64,000 nucleotides of DNA, from contig CAZWVT010000004.1 in NCBI GenBank assembly GCA_964636665.1, forward strand, positions 1 through 64,000, in the 5' to 3' direction. The stretch is from JAAYLC01 sp964636665. Its GTDB lineage: Bacteria; Bacteroidota; Bacteroidia; Flavobacteriales; Flavobacteriaceae. The position numbers and the translations under genes were made by a program. Under the pieces are notes generated by a model, which was not told the DNA's origin, made no database searches, and was given only the letters and a program-made list of their open reading frames with translations. Below are positions 15,591 through 23,381 of this stretch, in pieces; positions within the stretch are counted from its first letter, which is position 1, and each line of letters begins with the position of its first letter.

Positions 15591-17213
15591 ATGAGAAATC
15601 TTATTTTTTTCGCACTGCTTCTCCCTTTTTTAGTTAATGCTCAAGAGTTTACGCGTGCCGATACGCTAAGAGGAAGCATTACCCCGGAAAGAGCTTGGTG
15701 GAATGTGCTGCATTATGATTTGGCGATAGAAGTTTTTCCCGAAAGCAAGCAAATTGCCGGAAGCAATAAAATCACTTATGAGGTTATTGAACCTCAAGAA
15801 ATTATGCAAATCGATTTACAAAATCCGATGCGCATTGACAGCATTATCCAACAAAATGAAAAACTGACTTTTACTTCCGAAGGCAATGCTCATTTTATAA
15901 ACTTAAAACAAGCTCAACAAACCGGGAAAGAAAACGAGTTGGTAATTTACTTTTCCGGAATGCCTAAAATTGCAAGAAGGCCTCCTTGGGACGGCGGATT
16001 TGTCTGGACCAAAGATTCCAATCAAAATCATTGGATAGCCAATGCCAATCAGGGAATCGGTGCGAGTGTTTGGTGGCCTTTAAAAGATCATCCTTACGAT
16101 GAACCGGACAATGGCATGCTGATTTCCGTCACGGTTCCAAAAAAGCTTATGAACGTGAGCAATGGAAAATTAAAAGAAGTGATAGAACACGAAAACACCA
16201 AAACGTGGATTTGGGAAGTCGTAAATCCGATTAATGCTTACGGCGTCAATATAAGCATCGGTGATTATGTTCACTTTGGGGAAATTTATCAAGGTGAAAA
16301 AGGACCTTTGGCTATGGATTATTACGTGCTTCGAGATCATAAAGAAAAAGCTGAGAAACAGTTTAAGCAAGCCTTATTAATGATGGAAGCTTTTGAAAAT
16401 TGGTTTGGACCTTATCCTTTTTACGAAGACGGTTTCAAATTGATTGAAGTTCCTTATCTGGGAATGGAACATCAAAGTGCGGTCACTTATGGCAATAAAT
16501 TTACAAATGGCTATTTAGGAAAAGATTTATCTGAAAGCGGTCACGGGTTGAAATTTGATTTTATTCTCATTCACGAAAGCGCACATGAATGGTTTGCCAA
16601 TAACATCACCAACAATGATGTGGCTTATATGTGGATTCACGAAGGTTTCACTTGTTATTCTGAAGGTTTGTATCTCGATTATCATTTCGGAAAAAAAGCT
16701 GCTTCGGAATATGTAATCGGATTGCGAAAAAGAATTCAAAATGACAGTCCGATGATTGCCATACCCAACCTCAATCAAAGAGGAAGCAGTGATATTTATT
16801 ACAAAGGAGCAAACGTTTTGCACACGCTACGACAAGTGATTGACGACGACAAAAAATGGAAAAGCATCTTACGCGGACTCAACGAGACATTTTATCATCA
16901 GACCATCAACAGCAAGCAGCTTGAAAATTATATTGCTGAACAATTAAATGTCGATTTAACCCCTTTTTGGAATCAGTATTTGCGCACTACCAAAATTCCA
17001 ACTTTAGAATATAAAATAGAAGGAAAAAAGCTTGTTTACCGATACTCAAATATTGTCGAAAAATTTGAAATGCCGATTATAGTTACTATTAATGACAAAG
17101 AAAAGTGGCTTAAACCTACGAAAGAATGGAAAACTTTAAAAATTAATAAATCCATTCAAAATTTTTCAGTGAAAGAAGATTTTTACGTTCACTTCAGACA
17201 AACAGAACATTAA
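15591..17213 (+). CDS. secreted M1 family metallopeptidase
   Basis: A 540-aa zinc aminopeptidase-like protein with a signal peptide (FFALLLPFLVNAQ). The M1 signature is complete: GMEHQS for the exopeptidase GAMEN position, HESAH (about 328-332) for the zinc site, and WIHEGF about 19 residues later with the third ligand Glu (about 351). It is shorter than full-length M1 aminopeptidases and ends after a small beta domain (YKIEGKKLVYRY). I see no type IX secretion tail. It probably trims peptides in the periplasm or outside. It stands 12 bp after the DciA-like gene. Confidence 0.92.
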   Translation: MRNLIFFALLLPFLVNAQEFTRADTLRGSITPERAWWNVLHYDLAIEVFPESKQIAGSNKITYEVIEPQEIMQIDLQNPMRIDSIIQQNEKLTFTSEGNAHFINLKQAQQTGKENELVIYFSGMPKIARRPPWDGGFVWTKDSNQNHWIANANQGIGASVWWPLKDHPYDEPDNGMLISVTVPKKLMNVSNGKLKEVIEHENTKTWIWEVVNPINAYGVNISIGDYVHFGEIYQGEKGPLAMDYYVLRDHKEKAEKQFKQALLMMEAFENWFGPYPFYEDGFKLIEVPYLGMEHQSAVTYGNKFTNGYLGKDLSESGHGLKFDFILIHESAHEWFANNITNNDVAYMWIHEGFTCYSEGLYLDYHFGKKAASEYVIGLRKRIQNDSPMIAIPNLNQRGSSDIYYKGANVLHTLRQVIDDDKKWKSILRGLNETFYHQTINSKQLENYIAEQLNVDLTPFWNQYLRTTKIPTLEYKIEGKKLVYRYSNIVEKFEMPIIVTINDKEKWLKPTKEWKTLKINKSIQNFSVKEDFYVHFRQTEH

Positions 17214-17230
17214 TTTTAAATATATAACAA

Positions 17231-17977
17231 ATGATTTTTATAGAAAATGAAGGCAATACCAATCCCAAATTAAACTTGGCGTTGGAAGAATACATCCTTC
17301 GAAATTTCAGTCCTGATACTGATTATCTGTTATTTTACATCAACGAACCCTCGATTATAATTGGCAGAAATCAAAATACGCTGGAAGAAATCAATTACGA
17401 CTATGTTACCGAAAACGGAATTCATGTAGTCCGTCGAATTTCCGGTGGCGGAGCGGTTTATCACGATTTGGGAAATCTTAATTTTAGTTTTATTACCAAT
17501 CACGACAACAAAAGTTTGAACAACTTTAAAAAATTTACAGCGCCGGTAATTAAAGTATTAAAATCACTTGGAATGGATGCCGAGCTCAAAGGACGGAATG
17601 ACATTGAGGTAGATAATAAGAAAATATCGGGAACGGCTCAATTTTCAACCGGAAAACGAATGGTCAGCCACGGAACACTTTTGTTGGATACCGATTTGGG
17701 AGAAGTCACCAATGCACTTCAAGTAAAAATGAGCAAAATCCAATCNNNNNNNNNNNNNNNNNNNNNNNNNNNNNNNNNNNNNNNNNNNNNNNNNNNNNNN
17801 NNNNNNNNNNNNNNNNNNNNNNNNNNNNNNNNNNNNNNNNNNNNNTCGCTTCTTCAAGGCGTACGTTATGAGAGAGATAAAATCGTCGAGCTATTAAAAG
17901 ACCTCGATATTAAAGAATATTTCGGAAATATTGAATTGAGTGATTTTGTTGAGTTGATTCACGGCGATGATGAATAA
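17231..17977 (+). CDS. lplA: lipoate-protein ligase A, interrupted by an assembly gap
   Basis: Attaches lipoate to E2 and H-protein domains through lipoyl-AMP. The N-terminal half shows the family motifs RRISGGGAVYHD, NDIEVDNKKISG with the catalytic Lys, and HGTLLLDTDL; the C-terminal LLQGVRYERDKI and FGNIELSDF match the usual tail. Between them lie 100 N (17746-17845), which happen to keep the frame. The conserved middle that should follow KMSKI is missing. From family length (about 325-340 aa) I estimate about 110-120 missing residues, so the gap is about 330-360 bp, not 100. The gene is probably intact in the organism. Confidence 0.93.
   Translation: MIFIENEGNTNPKLNLALEEYILRNFSPDTDYLLFYINEPSIIIGRNQNTLEEINYDYVTENGIHVVRRISGGGAVYHDLGNLNFSFITNHDNKSLNNFKKFTAPVIKVLKSLGMDAELKGRNDIEVDNKKISGTAQFSTGKRMVSHGTLLLDTDLGEVTNALQVKMSKIQXXXXXXXXXXXXXXXXXXXXXXXXXXXXXXXXXXSLLQGVRYERDKIVELLKDLDIKEYFGNIELSDFVELIHGDDE
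17746..17845. other. assembly gap (100 N) inside lplA
   Basis: Exactly 100 N, a fixed-size placeholder. The flanking coding sequence is non-repetitive. From the protein family the real gap should be roughly 330-360 bp. Confidence 0.97.
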
Positions 17978-17979
17978 TT

Positions 17980-18120
17980 ATGAAAAAAGAATTAAAAATT
18001 GCACTTGTTGTTATTCTTGCGGGGATTACGCTTTACGGCTTGGTTACCGGTAAGTTTTTATTTCTGTTTCTTTGGTTGCCTTTGGGATTTTTATTCCGTT
18101 CCAAGAAAAATTCAGAATAA
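17980..18120 (+). CDS. 46-aa single-pass membrane protein
   Basis: A short ORF starting ATGAAAAAAGAA and ending TAA at 18118-18120. It encodes a basic N-terminus, a hydrophobic stretch (IALVVILAGITLYGLVTG), a second hydrophobic run (FLFLFLWLPLGFLF) and the basic end RSKKNSE. It begins 2 bp after lplA. Its stop lies at the foot of a strong hairpin terminator, which suggests it is the genuine last gene of this transcript. Function unknown. Confidence 0.65.
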   Translation: MKKELKIALVVILAGITLYGLVTGKFLFLFLWLPLGFLFRSKKNSE

Positions 18121-18154
18121 AAAAACCGTCTCGAAAATCCGAGACGGTTTTTTT
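18119..18154. terminator. bidirectional intrinsic terminator
   Basis: Stem AAAAACCGTCTCG (18121-18133) pairs with CGAGACGGTTTTT (18140-18152) across a 6-base loop, with A-tract and T-tract at the two feet. It lies between convergent genes (46-aa protein and azurin) and can serve both strands. Confidence 0.93.
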
Positions 18155-18176
18155 ATATTTAGAATGTTTTTATCGA

Positions 18177-18689
18177 TTACTGTACGATAAGTTTTCCTTT
18201 CATCAATGCTACGTGACCGGGAAATGAGCAAATATAGTCATAAGATCCGGCTGCAGGAGCTGTAAACTCAATTCTGGTTTCTTCACCTCCACCGATAGTT
18301 TCGGTATATGCAATTACTTGGTCTTCCATATCAACCGGAATGTAGTCATTGTCTTCGGCGGTAGCTGCTGCTATTCCAAATTCAGTAACATCGGTTCCTT
18401 GAGCAAGAAGCACCCAGTTGTGACCCATTACTTTTTCATCCATTTGGCCTACGTGTTTTAAGATTAAAGTCACTTTCTGACCGGCTCTTACGCGCAATTC
18501 ACTTTTATTGAATTGCATTTGATCGTTCCCTTCAATTGTAAGGGTCACTGCATCACTTGCAGCATCAGTTCGTGCAGGTTCATCTTGTACTTGAGTACCA
18601 ATTGTCGTAGTTGGTGTTTCCTCTTTTTTCTTGTTGTCTCCGCAACTCAATGCAAGGACAGCCACAGAAATCAATAATAGTTTTTTCAT
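18177..18689 (-). CDS. azurin-like lipoprotein
   Basis: A 170-aa blue copper electron carrier. A lipobox (ALSC, Cys about 16) implies membrane anchoring, and an acidic/Thr-rich linker follows. The cupredoxin domain keeps all four copper ligands: His about 90 in MGHNWVLL, and Cys about 154, His about 159 and Met about 163 in CSFPGHVALMKG. Such proteins pass electrons in the periplasm, for example to cytochrome oxidases or nitrite reductase. It has its own strong promoter (TTTTG-N19-TAATTTTG) and terminator, so it is a single-gene unit. Confidence 0.94.
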   Translation of the reverse strand: MKKLLLISVAVLALSCGDNKKKEETPTTTIGTQVQDEPARTDAASDAVTLTIEGNDQMQFNKSELRVRAGQKVTLILKHVGQMDEKVMGHNWVLLAQGTDVTEFGIAAATAEDNDYIPVDMEDQVIAYTETIGGGEETRIEFTAPAAGSYDYICSFPGHVALMKGKLIVQ

Positions 18690-18727
18690 TATATGATATA
18701 GTTTTTGGTTACTTTTGAATTTGTGAA

Positions 18728-18759
18728 CAAAATTAATCTCAAAATTTACGATTGCAAAA
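18728..18759 (-). promoter_or_regulatory. azurin promoter
   Basis: On the minus strand, TTTTG (18759-18755), exactly 19 bp, then TAATTTTG (18735-18728). This is a full match to the Bacteroidota -33/-7 pattern. The predicted start is near 18722, about 33 bp before the ATG. Confidence 0.8.
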
Positions 18760-18848
18760 TTATGACGCGAATTTTATTATATATTTTAATTGATTTTCAT
18801 AACTTTTGTATTTCGTTAACAATTCTTCCAAAATAATTTGTTGTAGAA

Positions 18849-19583
18849 ATGCTTTCTTTTTTTAATAAAAAATACCACATTGCCGATTATCTTCCCGGTT
18901 TGATTGATTTTCATTGCCATTTATTACCCGAAATCGATGACGGTGCCCAAAGTCCGGAAGTATCTCTCGAAATGATTGGAGAGTACAAATCTCTTGGATA
19001 TAAAGGTGTCATTGCAACGCCTCATATTATGGAGGATTTTTATTCAAATAATACAGCGATTATTTTAGCCAAATTAGATGAATTTCAAAACTTCCTTTCT
19101 GAATCCGGCTTTACGGATTTTTCGGTAAAAGCTGCTGCCGAATATATGATGGACAAACAGTTTGACAGTTTGGTTTTAAAGAAAGATTTGTTGCCTTTGG
19201 TGGGTAAAAAAGTATTGGTAGAAATGTCCTATCTTCAAAAAATGATTTATACTGATTCTCAATTGTTTGAATTAAAACAACAAGGATTCACCCCTATTTT
19301 AGCACATCCGGAACGCTATGTTTATCTGAAAGATCGAACAGAGGTTTTAGATTTCAAAAAGAAAGGTTGTTATTTACAGCTCAATCTACTGTCCTTATCC
19401 CAACATTATGGAAGTCAAGTGCAACATAAAGCACTCGATTTATTGTGTAACGGTCATTATGACATTATGGGAACAGATGCACATAATCCGCGGCATTTAA
19501 GAGCACTAAAAGATATTACATTGTCAAAAAAACAAATCCCTTTTTTTGAAGCCCTTGTAGAAAACACGATGAATTTTGTTTAA
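18849..19583 (+). CDS. CpsB/CapC-type tyrosine-protein phosphatase (PHP family)
   Basis: A 244-aa metal-dependent PHP-fold phosphatase that dephosphorylates BY-kinases in capsule control. Metal-binding motifs in order are DFHCHLLPEIDDG (His about 22 and 24), IATPHI (about 57), VLVEMSY, ILAHPERY and IMGTDAHN. It is convergent with the Wzc-like kinase gene, their stop codons overlapping by 4 bp (19580-19583). It is very likely the cognate phosphatase, though transcribed on the opposite strand instead of in the usual operon. Confidence 0.92.
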   Translation: MLSFFNKKYHIADYLPGLIDFHCHLLPEIDDGAQSPEVSLEMIGEYKSLGYKGVIATPHIMEDFYSNNTAIILAKLDEFQNFLSESGFTDFSVKAAAEYMMDKQFDSLVLKKDLLPLVGKKVLVEMSYLQKMIYTDSQLFELKQQGFTPILAHPERYVYLKDRTEVLDFKKKGCYLQLNLLSLSQHYGSQVQHKALDLLCNGHYDIMGTDAHNPRHLRALKDITLSKKQIPFFEALVENTMNFV

Positions 19584-21955
19584 AAACTTTTTCTAAGTCG
19601 TTTCCAAAAAGAAACTTTGTTATCTTGATAGTAGTACCCATAACGGTTACCATATCCGATTTTATCGATTGTTACATTATTCAGAATAAAAGCCACATTT
19701 TTCAATCTTCCACTTTCAATATTGGATGTAGGGAACTCCAATAATCTTTTCTCTGTATATCCGGCTCGCAATACATAAAGCATTACATCCGCATATTTAT
19801 TTATTAAAAATGTATCGGTAACAAGAAGTGTAGGTGCAGTATCCACAATGACATAATCAAATTCTTCTCGTAATTCTTCAAATAGCTGTGCACTTCGGTC
19901 ACGCATCCATAGTTCTGCAGGATTTGGCGGAATCGTTCCTGAATAAATTAGTGAAAGATTTTTATTCAATTCACTTTGTTGTACGTATTGAGAAACATTG
20001 GTGTCTTCATGTACCAAAAACTCTACGACTCCTTTATGGTGATTTCTTTCGTCGTGGGAATATCGATGAATCTGTGGATTTCGAATATCTGCTCCTACCA
20101 ACACGACCTTAGCACCTGTATTTGCTAATGTAAGTGCAAGATTAAACGAACAAAATGTTTTTCCTTCACCCTTTATCGTAGAAGTTACAAAAATCACTTT
20201 TCCGTCGGTTGAATTTTTAGAATTGATAAACATATATTGCAAATTCGTACGCAACATTCTGAAAGCCTCAGCAAGCAATGAACGGTCGTTTGTTTGAATT
20301 ATTTCAGAATCATTTTTCTCTAATTTTGGAATTTCACCTATTATCGGAACATTTTTAACAATCTGAGAAATATCAGTTTTTTCACGAATCTTGTTATCCA
20401 ATAGAGTTTTTAGATAAATGACAAGAAAAGGAATCAAAAGTCCTATAATGAAAGATGCTAAAAGTATAATTGATTTTTTGGGTGAAACAGGCAAATAAGA
20501 ACTGTATGCGTAATCCACAACTTTTGCTTTGGGCGTAGTAACTGCCAGCGAAATTGCATTTTCTTCCCGCTTCTGAAGCAAATACAGATAAAGTGTTTCT
20601 TTAATTTCTTGTTGTCTGCTGATACTTCGGAATATTTTTTCTTTTGATGGCGCCGAAGTAATTTTAGTATCAATTTCAGCTTCTTGTTTCCTAATATCTT
20701 CTCGTTGAATCAGCAAAGAATTTTGAGCATTGTTCAATCCTTCAAGTACTGCTCTACGAAGACCTTCAAGTTCCTGAGTCATTGTAACTACAATCGGGTT
20801 AAGCTCCGTAGAACTAATCAGCATCCGAGAACGTTCCATTGCAACCTGATTGTATGCCTGAATATTAGAGCTTATTCTTTCCGATTCGACTCCGATATTG
20901 GCAGGCAGCAATTCTCCCATTTCCAATTGCTGTACATACTCAATCATATTCCGAACCAACTCAAGCTGGACTTCAATTTCCATTGCTCTTTTGGTAAATT
21001 CACTTTCGCTTCTTAGGAATATTTCACCTTCAACTTGTAAATCAGTCAGTTTGTTGGATTGTTTGAATTCGACTTTTCCCAATTCGACAGAGTCTAACTC
21101 TTCTGAAATAATAATCAATCTGCCATTAATAAAATTAGCAGTATTTCGTGCTACTTCATTACGATCTTCGGTTGCATCCAGATTATACTGATTGATTAAC
21201 TCATTGAGAACGGCTCTTGCTTTTTTAGCATTAGGCAAGTTTAAGGCAAGCTGAATTACACTGCTCATCTCCATTAACCGGTCAACTTGAATGTTTTGCC
21301 TATAATATGCCACCGTAGTGTGCATACTGCTGATATTCACTCGAATTTCATTGCTTTCTTTATCTTCAGACCAATTTTCAACTTCTCTTTTCTGAACAAC
21401 CACCTCGCCCATGGGAACATAAAAAGGTTCTCCAAAAGGGATCTCTCTGACTTCTTCAGTATCGCTTAATCGGTATTGAAATGTTTGTTCGTCTAAAACT
21501 TTAATATAAAATGCAGGAGCGGGAAACAGTAAAGAATCTTCCGGCGTAAGAATCAAAACTTCAAAAGGGATGTCTTCATAAAGCTCGGTATCACGAACCT
21601 TCCCTTCTGAAAAGTAACGGATGTTGAGTTTTAATTTTTCAACAACACTTTCTGTGATACTTTTTGATTTTAAAATTTGAATCTCATTTTCAAATCCTGA
21701 TGGACTTAAAGAGCCTGTTAGTCCTAAATCTTCAAAAGCTGCCAGTTCGGAAAGCGCACTGTTTTTTTCGTCCTTAATCAGAATGACTGCTTTTGTTTCA
21801 TAAATTGGTGTAGTATATCGTAAATAGAGAAATGCTATTGTAATAAATACAATTACCGAGATAACAAACCACGGCCAGTAACGCAGGTATAAAACTATTT
21901 GGTCTCTCAGATTAATATTTGAATCTTCAGGTCGTGTATATTCTGTATTTTCCAT
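19580..21955 (-). CDS. Wzc-like polysaccharide co-polymerase and tyrosine autokinase
   Basis: A 791-aa inner-membrane protein that governs chain length and export of capsular or exopolysaccharide. An N-terminal Wzz domain sits between two membrane helices (about 27-46 and about 490-512), with a long periplasmic coiled coil. The cytoplasmic BY-kinase domain has Walker A STIKGEGKT (about 590), Walker A' VVLVGADIRNP and Walker B DYVIVDTAPTLLVTD. The C-terminus carries a Tyr cluster (YGNRYGYYYQDN), the autophosphorylation region. It follows the Wza gene by 6 bp. The phosphatase opposite would reverse its phosphorylation. Confidence 0.94.
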   Translation of the reverse strand: MENTEYTRPEDSNINLRDQIVLYLRYWPWFVISVIVFITIAFLYLRYTTPIYETKAVILIKDEKNSALSELAAFEDLGLTGSLSPSGFENEIQILKSKSITESVVEKLKLNIRYFSEGKVRDTELYEDIPFEVLILTPEDSLLFPAPAFYIKVLDEQTFQYRLSDTEEVREIPFGEPFYVPMGEVVVQKREVENWSEDKESNEIRVNISSMHTTVAYYRQNIQVDRLMEMSSVIQLALNLPNAKKARAVLNELINQYNLDATEDRNEVARNTANFINGRLIIISEELDSVELGKVEFKQSNKLTDLQVEGEIFLRSESEFTKRAMEIEVQLELVRNMIEYVQQLEMGELLPANIGVESERISSNIQAYNQVAMERSRMLISSTELNPIVVTMTQELEGLRRAVLEGLNNAQNSLLIQREDIRKQEAEIDTKITSAPSKEKIFRSISRQQEIKETLYLYLLQKREENAISLAVTTPKAKVVDYAYSSYLPVSPKKSIILLASFIIGLLIPFLVIYLKTLLDNKIREKTDISQIVKNVPIIGEIPKLEKNDSEIIQTNDRSLLAEAFRMLRTNLQYMFINSKNSTDGKVIFVTSTIKGEGKTFCSFNLALTLANTGAKVVLVGADIRNPQIHRYSHDERNHHKGVVEFLVHEDTNVSQYVQQSELNKNLSLIYSGTIPPNPAELWMRDRSAQLFEELREEFDYVIVDTAPTLLVTDTFLINKYADVMLYVLRAGYTEKRLLEFPTSNIESGRLKNVAFILNNVTIDKIGYGNRYGYYYQDNKVSFWKRLRKSF

Positions 21956-21961
21956 TATAAA

Positions 21962-22744
21962 TTATCTGAAAATAATAACAAGTACTGAAATTAACAAGGA
22001 TGCCATACTAACATACACTGATGAATTTCTGTTAAAACTAGAACTTTGACGTTGCGCCGTATTGGGTTCTACATAAATTATATCGTGTTGTTGCAGATAA
22101 TAAAATTCAGAATTCAACACATCTGCATCCGTTAAATCCAAATATTTATATTGTTTGGCTCCATCATTTTCTCTGACTACCAATACATTATTTCTTTGTC
22201 CGAAAATAGTCATATCGCCTGCCAATCCAAGTGCTTCAGGCAACGAAATTCGTTCACCCGAAACTGTATAAGTTCCCGGACGGGCTACTTCACCCAAAAC
22301 ACTCACGGTAAAATTCATAATTCTGACATTAACCACCGGATCTTTTACATAGTCAGAAATTTTATCGGTAAGCAAATCTCTTAAACTTTTGGTGTTTAAT
22401 CCATTTACCGAGATTTCACCCAAAACAGGAAAGTTGATTTTTCCTTCGGTGTCAACTAAATATCCGATTTCCTGCGTATTGTTTTGAGACAACATTTCTC
22501 CTCTGGATACTAACGGTCTGGAAATCATCAACAAGTTAAAAGGAAGGACCGATTCCATATTTGCAGCCGAAACTGTAATACTCAGAATGTCATTGGGTTT
22601 TATGGTGACAGGATTGAAATTAATCTGATAAGTTGACAAATTCTCGATTTCCTGAAAGTAAGCAATTTTTTTTCTGGGAACACACGAAGCAGAAACTACA
22701 AGGATTAAAATTCCCAATAATATGGTTTGGTAGTTGAATTTCAT
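21962..22744 (-). CDS. polysaccharide export lipoprotein (Wza-like)
   Basis: A 260-aa outer-membrane export protein. The lipobox is SASC (Cys about 21). A poly-export domain follows, with IKPNDILSITVS and GEISVNGLNTKSL, then an SLBB-like segment (LGEVARPGTYTVSGERISL) and a C-terminal hydrophobic helix (about 242-258). It is shorter than E. coli Wza (about 380 aa), the usual Bacteroidota form with one SLBB. It is the first gene of the two-gene Wza-Wzc unit; no glycosyltransferase genes adjoin it in this window. Confidence 0.92.
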   Translation of the reverse strand: MKFNYQTILLGILILVVSASCVPRKKIAYFQEIENLSTYQINFNPVTIKPNDILSITVSAANMESVLPFNLLMISRPLVSRGEMLSQNNTQEIGYLVDTEGKINFPVLGEISVNGLNTKSLRDLLTDKISDYVKDPVVNVRIMNFTVSVLGEVARPGTYTVSGERISLPEALGLAGDMTIFGQRNNVLVVRENDGAKQYKYLDLTDADVLNSEFYYLQQHDIIYVEPNTAQRQSSSFNRNSSVYVSMASLLISVLVIIFR

Positions 22745-22913
22745 AAGAAATATTTACGACTAATATATTAAATTAATCATTCAAAAAAATTAGATGAGTT
22801 TTTATTGAAATTCGTTATTTGAAATTCTTCTATTCATCTAAAAAATGCCAAAAGTATTGAAGAAATTGGTTTTATCCTAAAAAAAATGAATGTTATAAAA
22901 AATAAAGTAATGC

Positions 22914-22958
22914 CAAAAAGTTCTTTTGAAAGAAAAATCAAGTCTTTTCAAAAGAACT
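22914..22958 (-). terminator. terminator of the ferredoxin gene
   Basis: The perfect 13-bp stem AGTTCTTTTGAAA (22919-22931) pairs with TTTCAAAAGAACT (22946-22958). On the minus strand it is followed by a short T run (22914-22918). The rest of 22745-22913 is AT-rich leader of the Wza gene without a clear motif. Confidence 0.85.
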
Positions 22959-22966
22959 ATTCGGGT

Positions 22967-23317
22967 TTATTCATTGTGTAGAAATGCTTTTTTGCTCAAT
23001 AATTCTTCTTCAGATTCAACATAATCTTCATCAGGCACACAACAATCTACGGGACATACAGCCGCACATTGAGGTTCTTCATGAAATCCTTTACACTCTG
23101 TACATTTATCGGGAACGATATAATATATTTCATCGCTTATCGGTTCTTGAGCTTCATCTGCATCGGCAGCTTCGCCGTGTGGCAACACAATTTTTCCGTC
23201 AAGTGCTGTACCATCAGCATAACGCCAATCATCAGCACCTTCGTATATTGCATTATTTGGACATTCCGGTTCACATGCGCCACAATTTATACATTCGTCT
23301 GTTATAATAATTGCCAT
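22967..23317 (-). CDS. 8Fe (two [4Fe-4S]) ferredoxin
   Basis: A 116-aa acidic electron carrier. Cluster 1 ligands are in CINCGACEPEC (Cys about 9, 12, 15, 19). Cluster 2 ligands are in CTECKG...CAAVCPVDCC (about 72, 75, 84, 88), with a wider CxxC-x8-C spacing typical of the long-loop YfhL/Alvin-type fold. A longer in-frame ORF starts at 23401, but its start lies upstream of the promoter, so ATG at 23317 is chosen. It is divergent from the acyl-CoA reductase gene with interleaved promoters. Confidence 0.93.
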   Translation of the reverse strand: MAIIITDECINCGACEPECPNNAIYEGADDWRYADGTALDGKIVLPHGEAADADEAQEPISDEIYYIVPDKCTECKGFHEEPQCAAVCPVDCCVPDEDYVESEEELLSKKAFLHNE

Positions 23318-23340
23318 AGCTTTTACTTTTTTTAACTTTG
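23311..23340 (+). promoter_or_regulatory. promoter of the acyl-CoA reductase gene
   Basis: TTG (23311-23313), 19 bp, TAACTTTG (23333-23340). The -33 element directly abuts the ferredoxin start codon (23315-23317). The predicted start is near 23347, about 35 bp before ATG 23382. Confidence 0.7.
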
Positions 23341-23343
23341 CTG

Positions 23344-23375
23344 CAAAGGTACAGTCAAACAAGGCTAACTCCAAA
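23344..23375 (-). promoter_or_regulatory. promoter of the ferredoxin gene
   Basis: On the minus strand, TTTG (23375-23372), 20 bp, TACCTTTG (23351-23344). The predicted start is near 23337, about 20 bp before ATG 23317. Its -7 box is only 3 bp from the -7 box of the opposing promoter. Confidence 0.7.
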
Positions 23376-23381
23376 TAAACT

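Noticed and set aside
15591..17213. Type IX secretion cargo
   Set aside because: The M1 peptidase ends with a small beta domain and lacks a recognisable C-terminal sorting domain.
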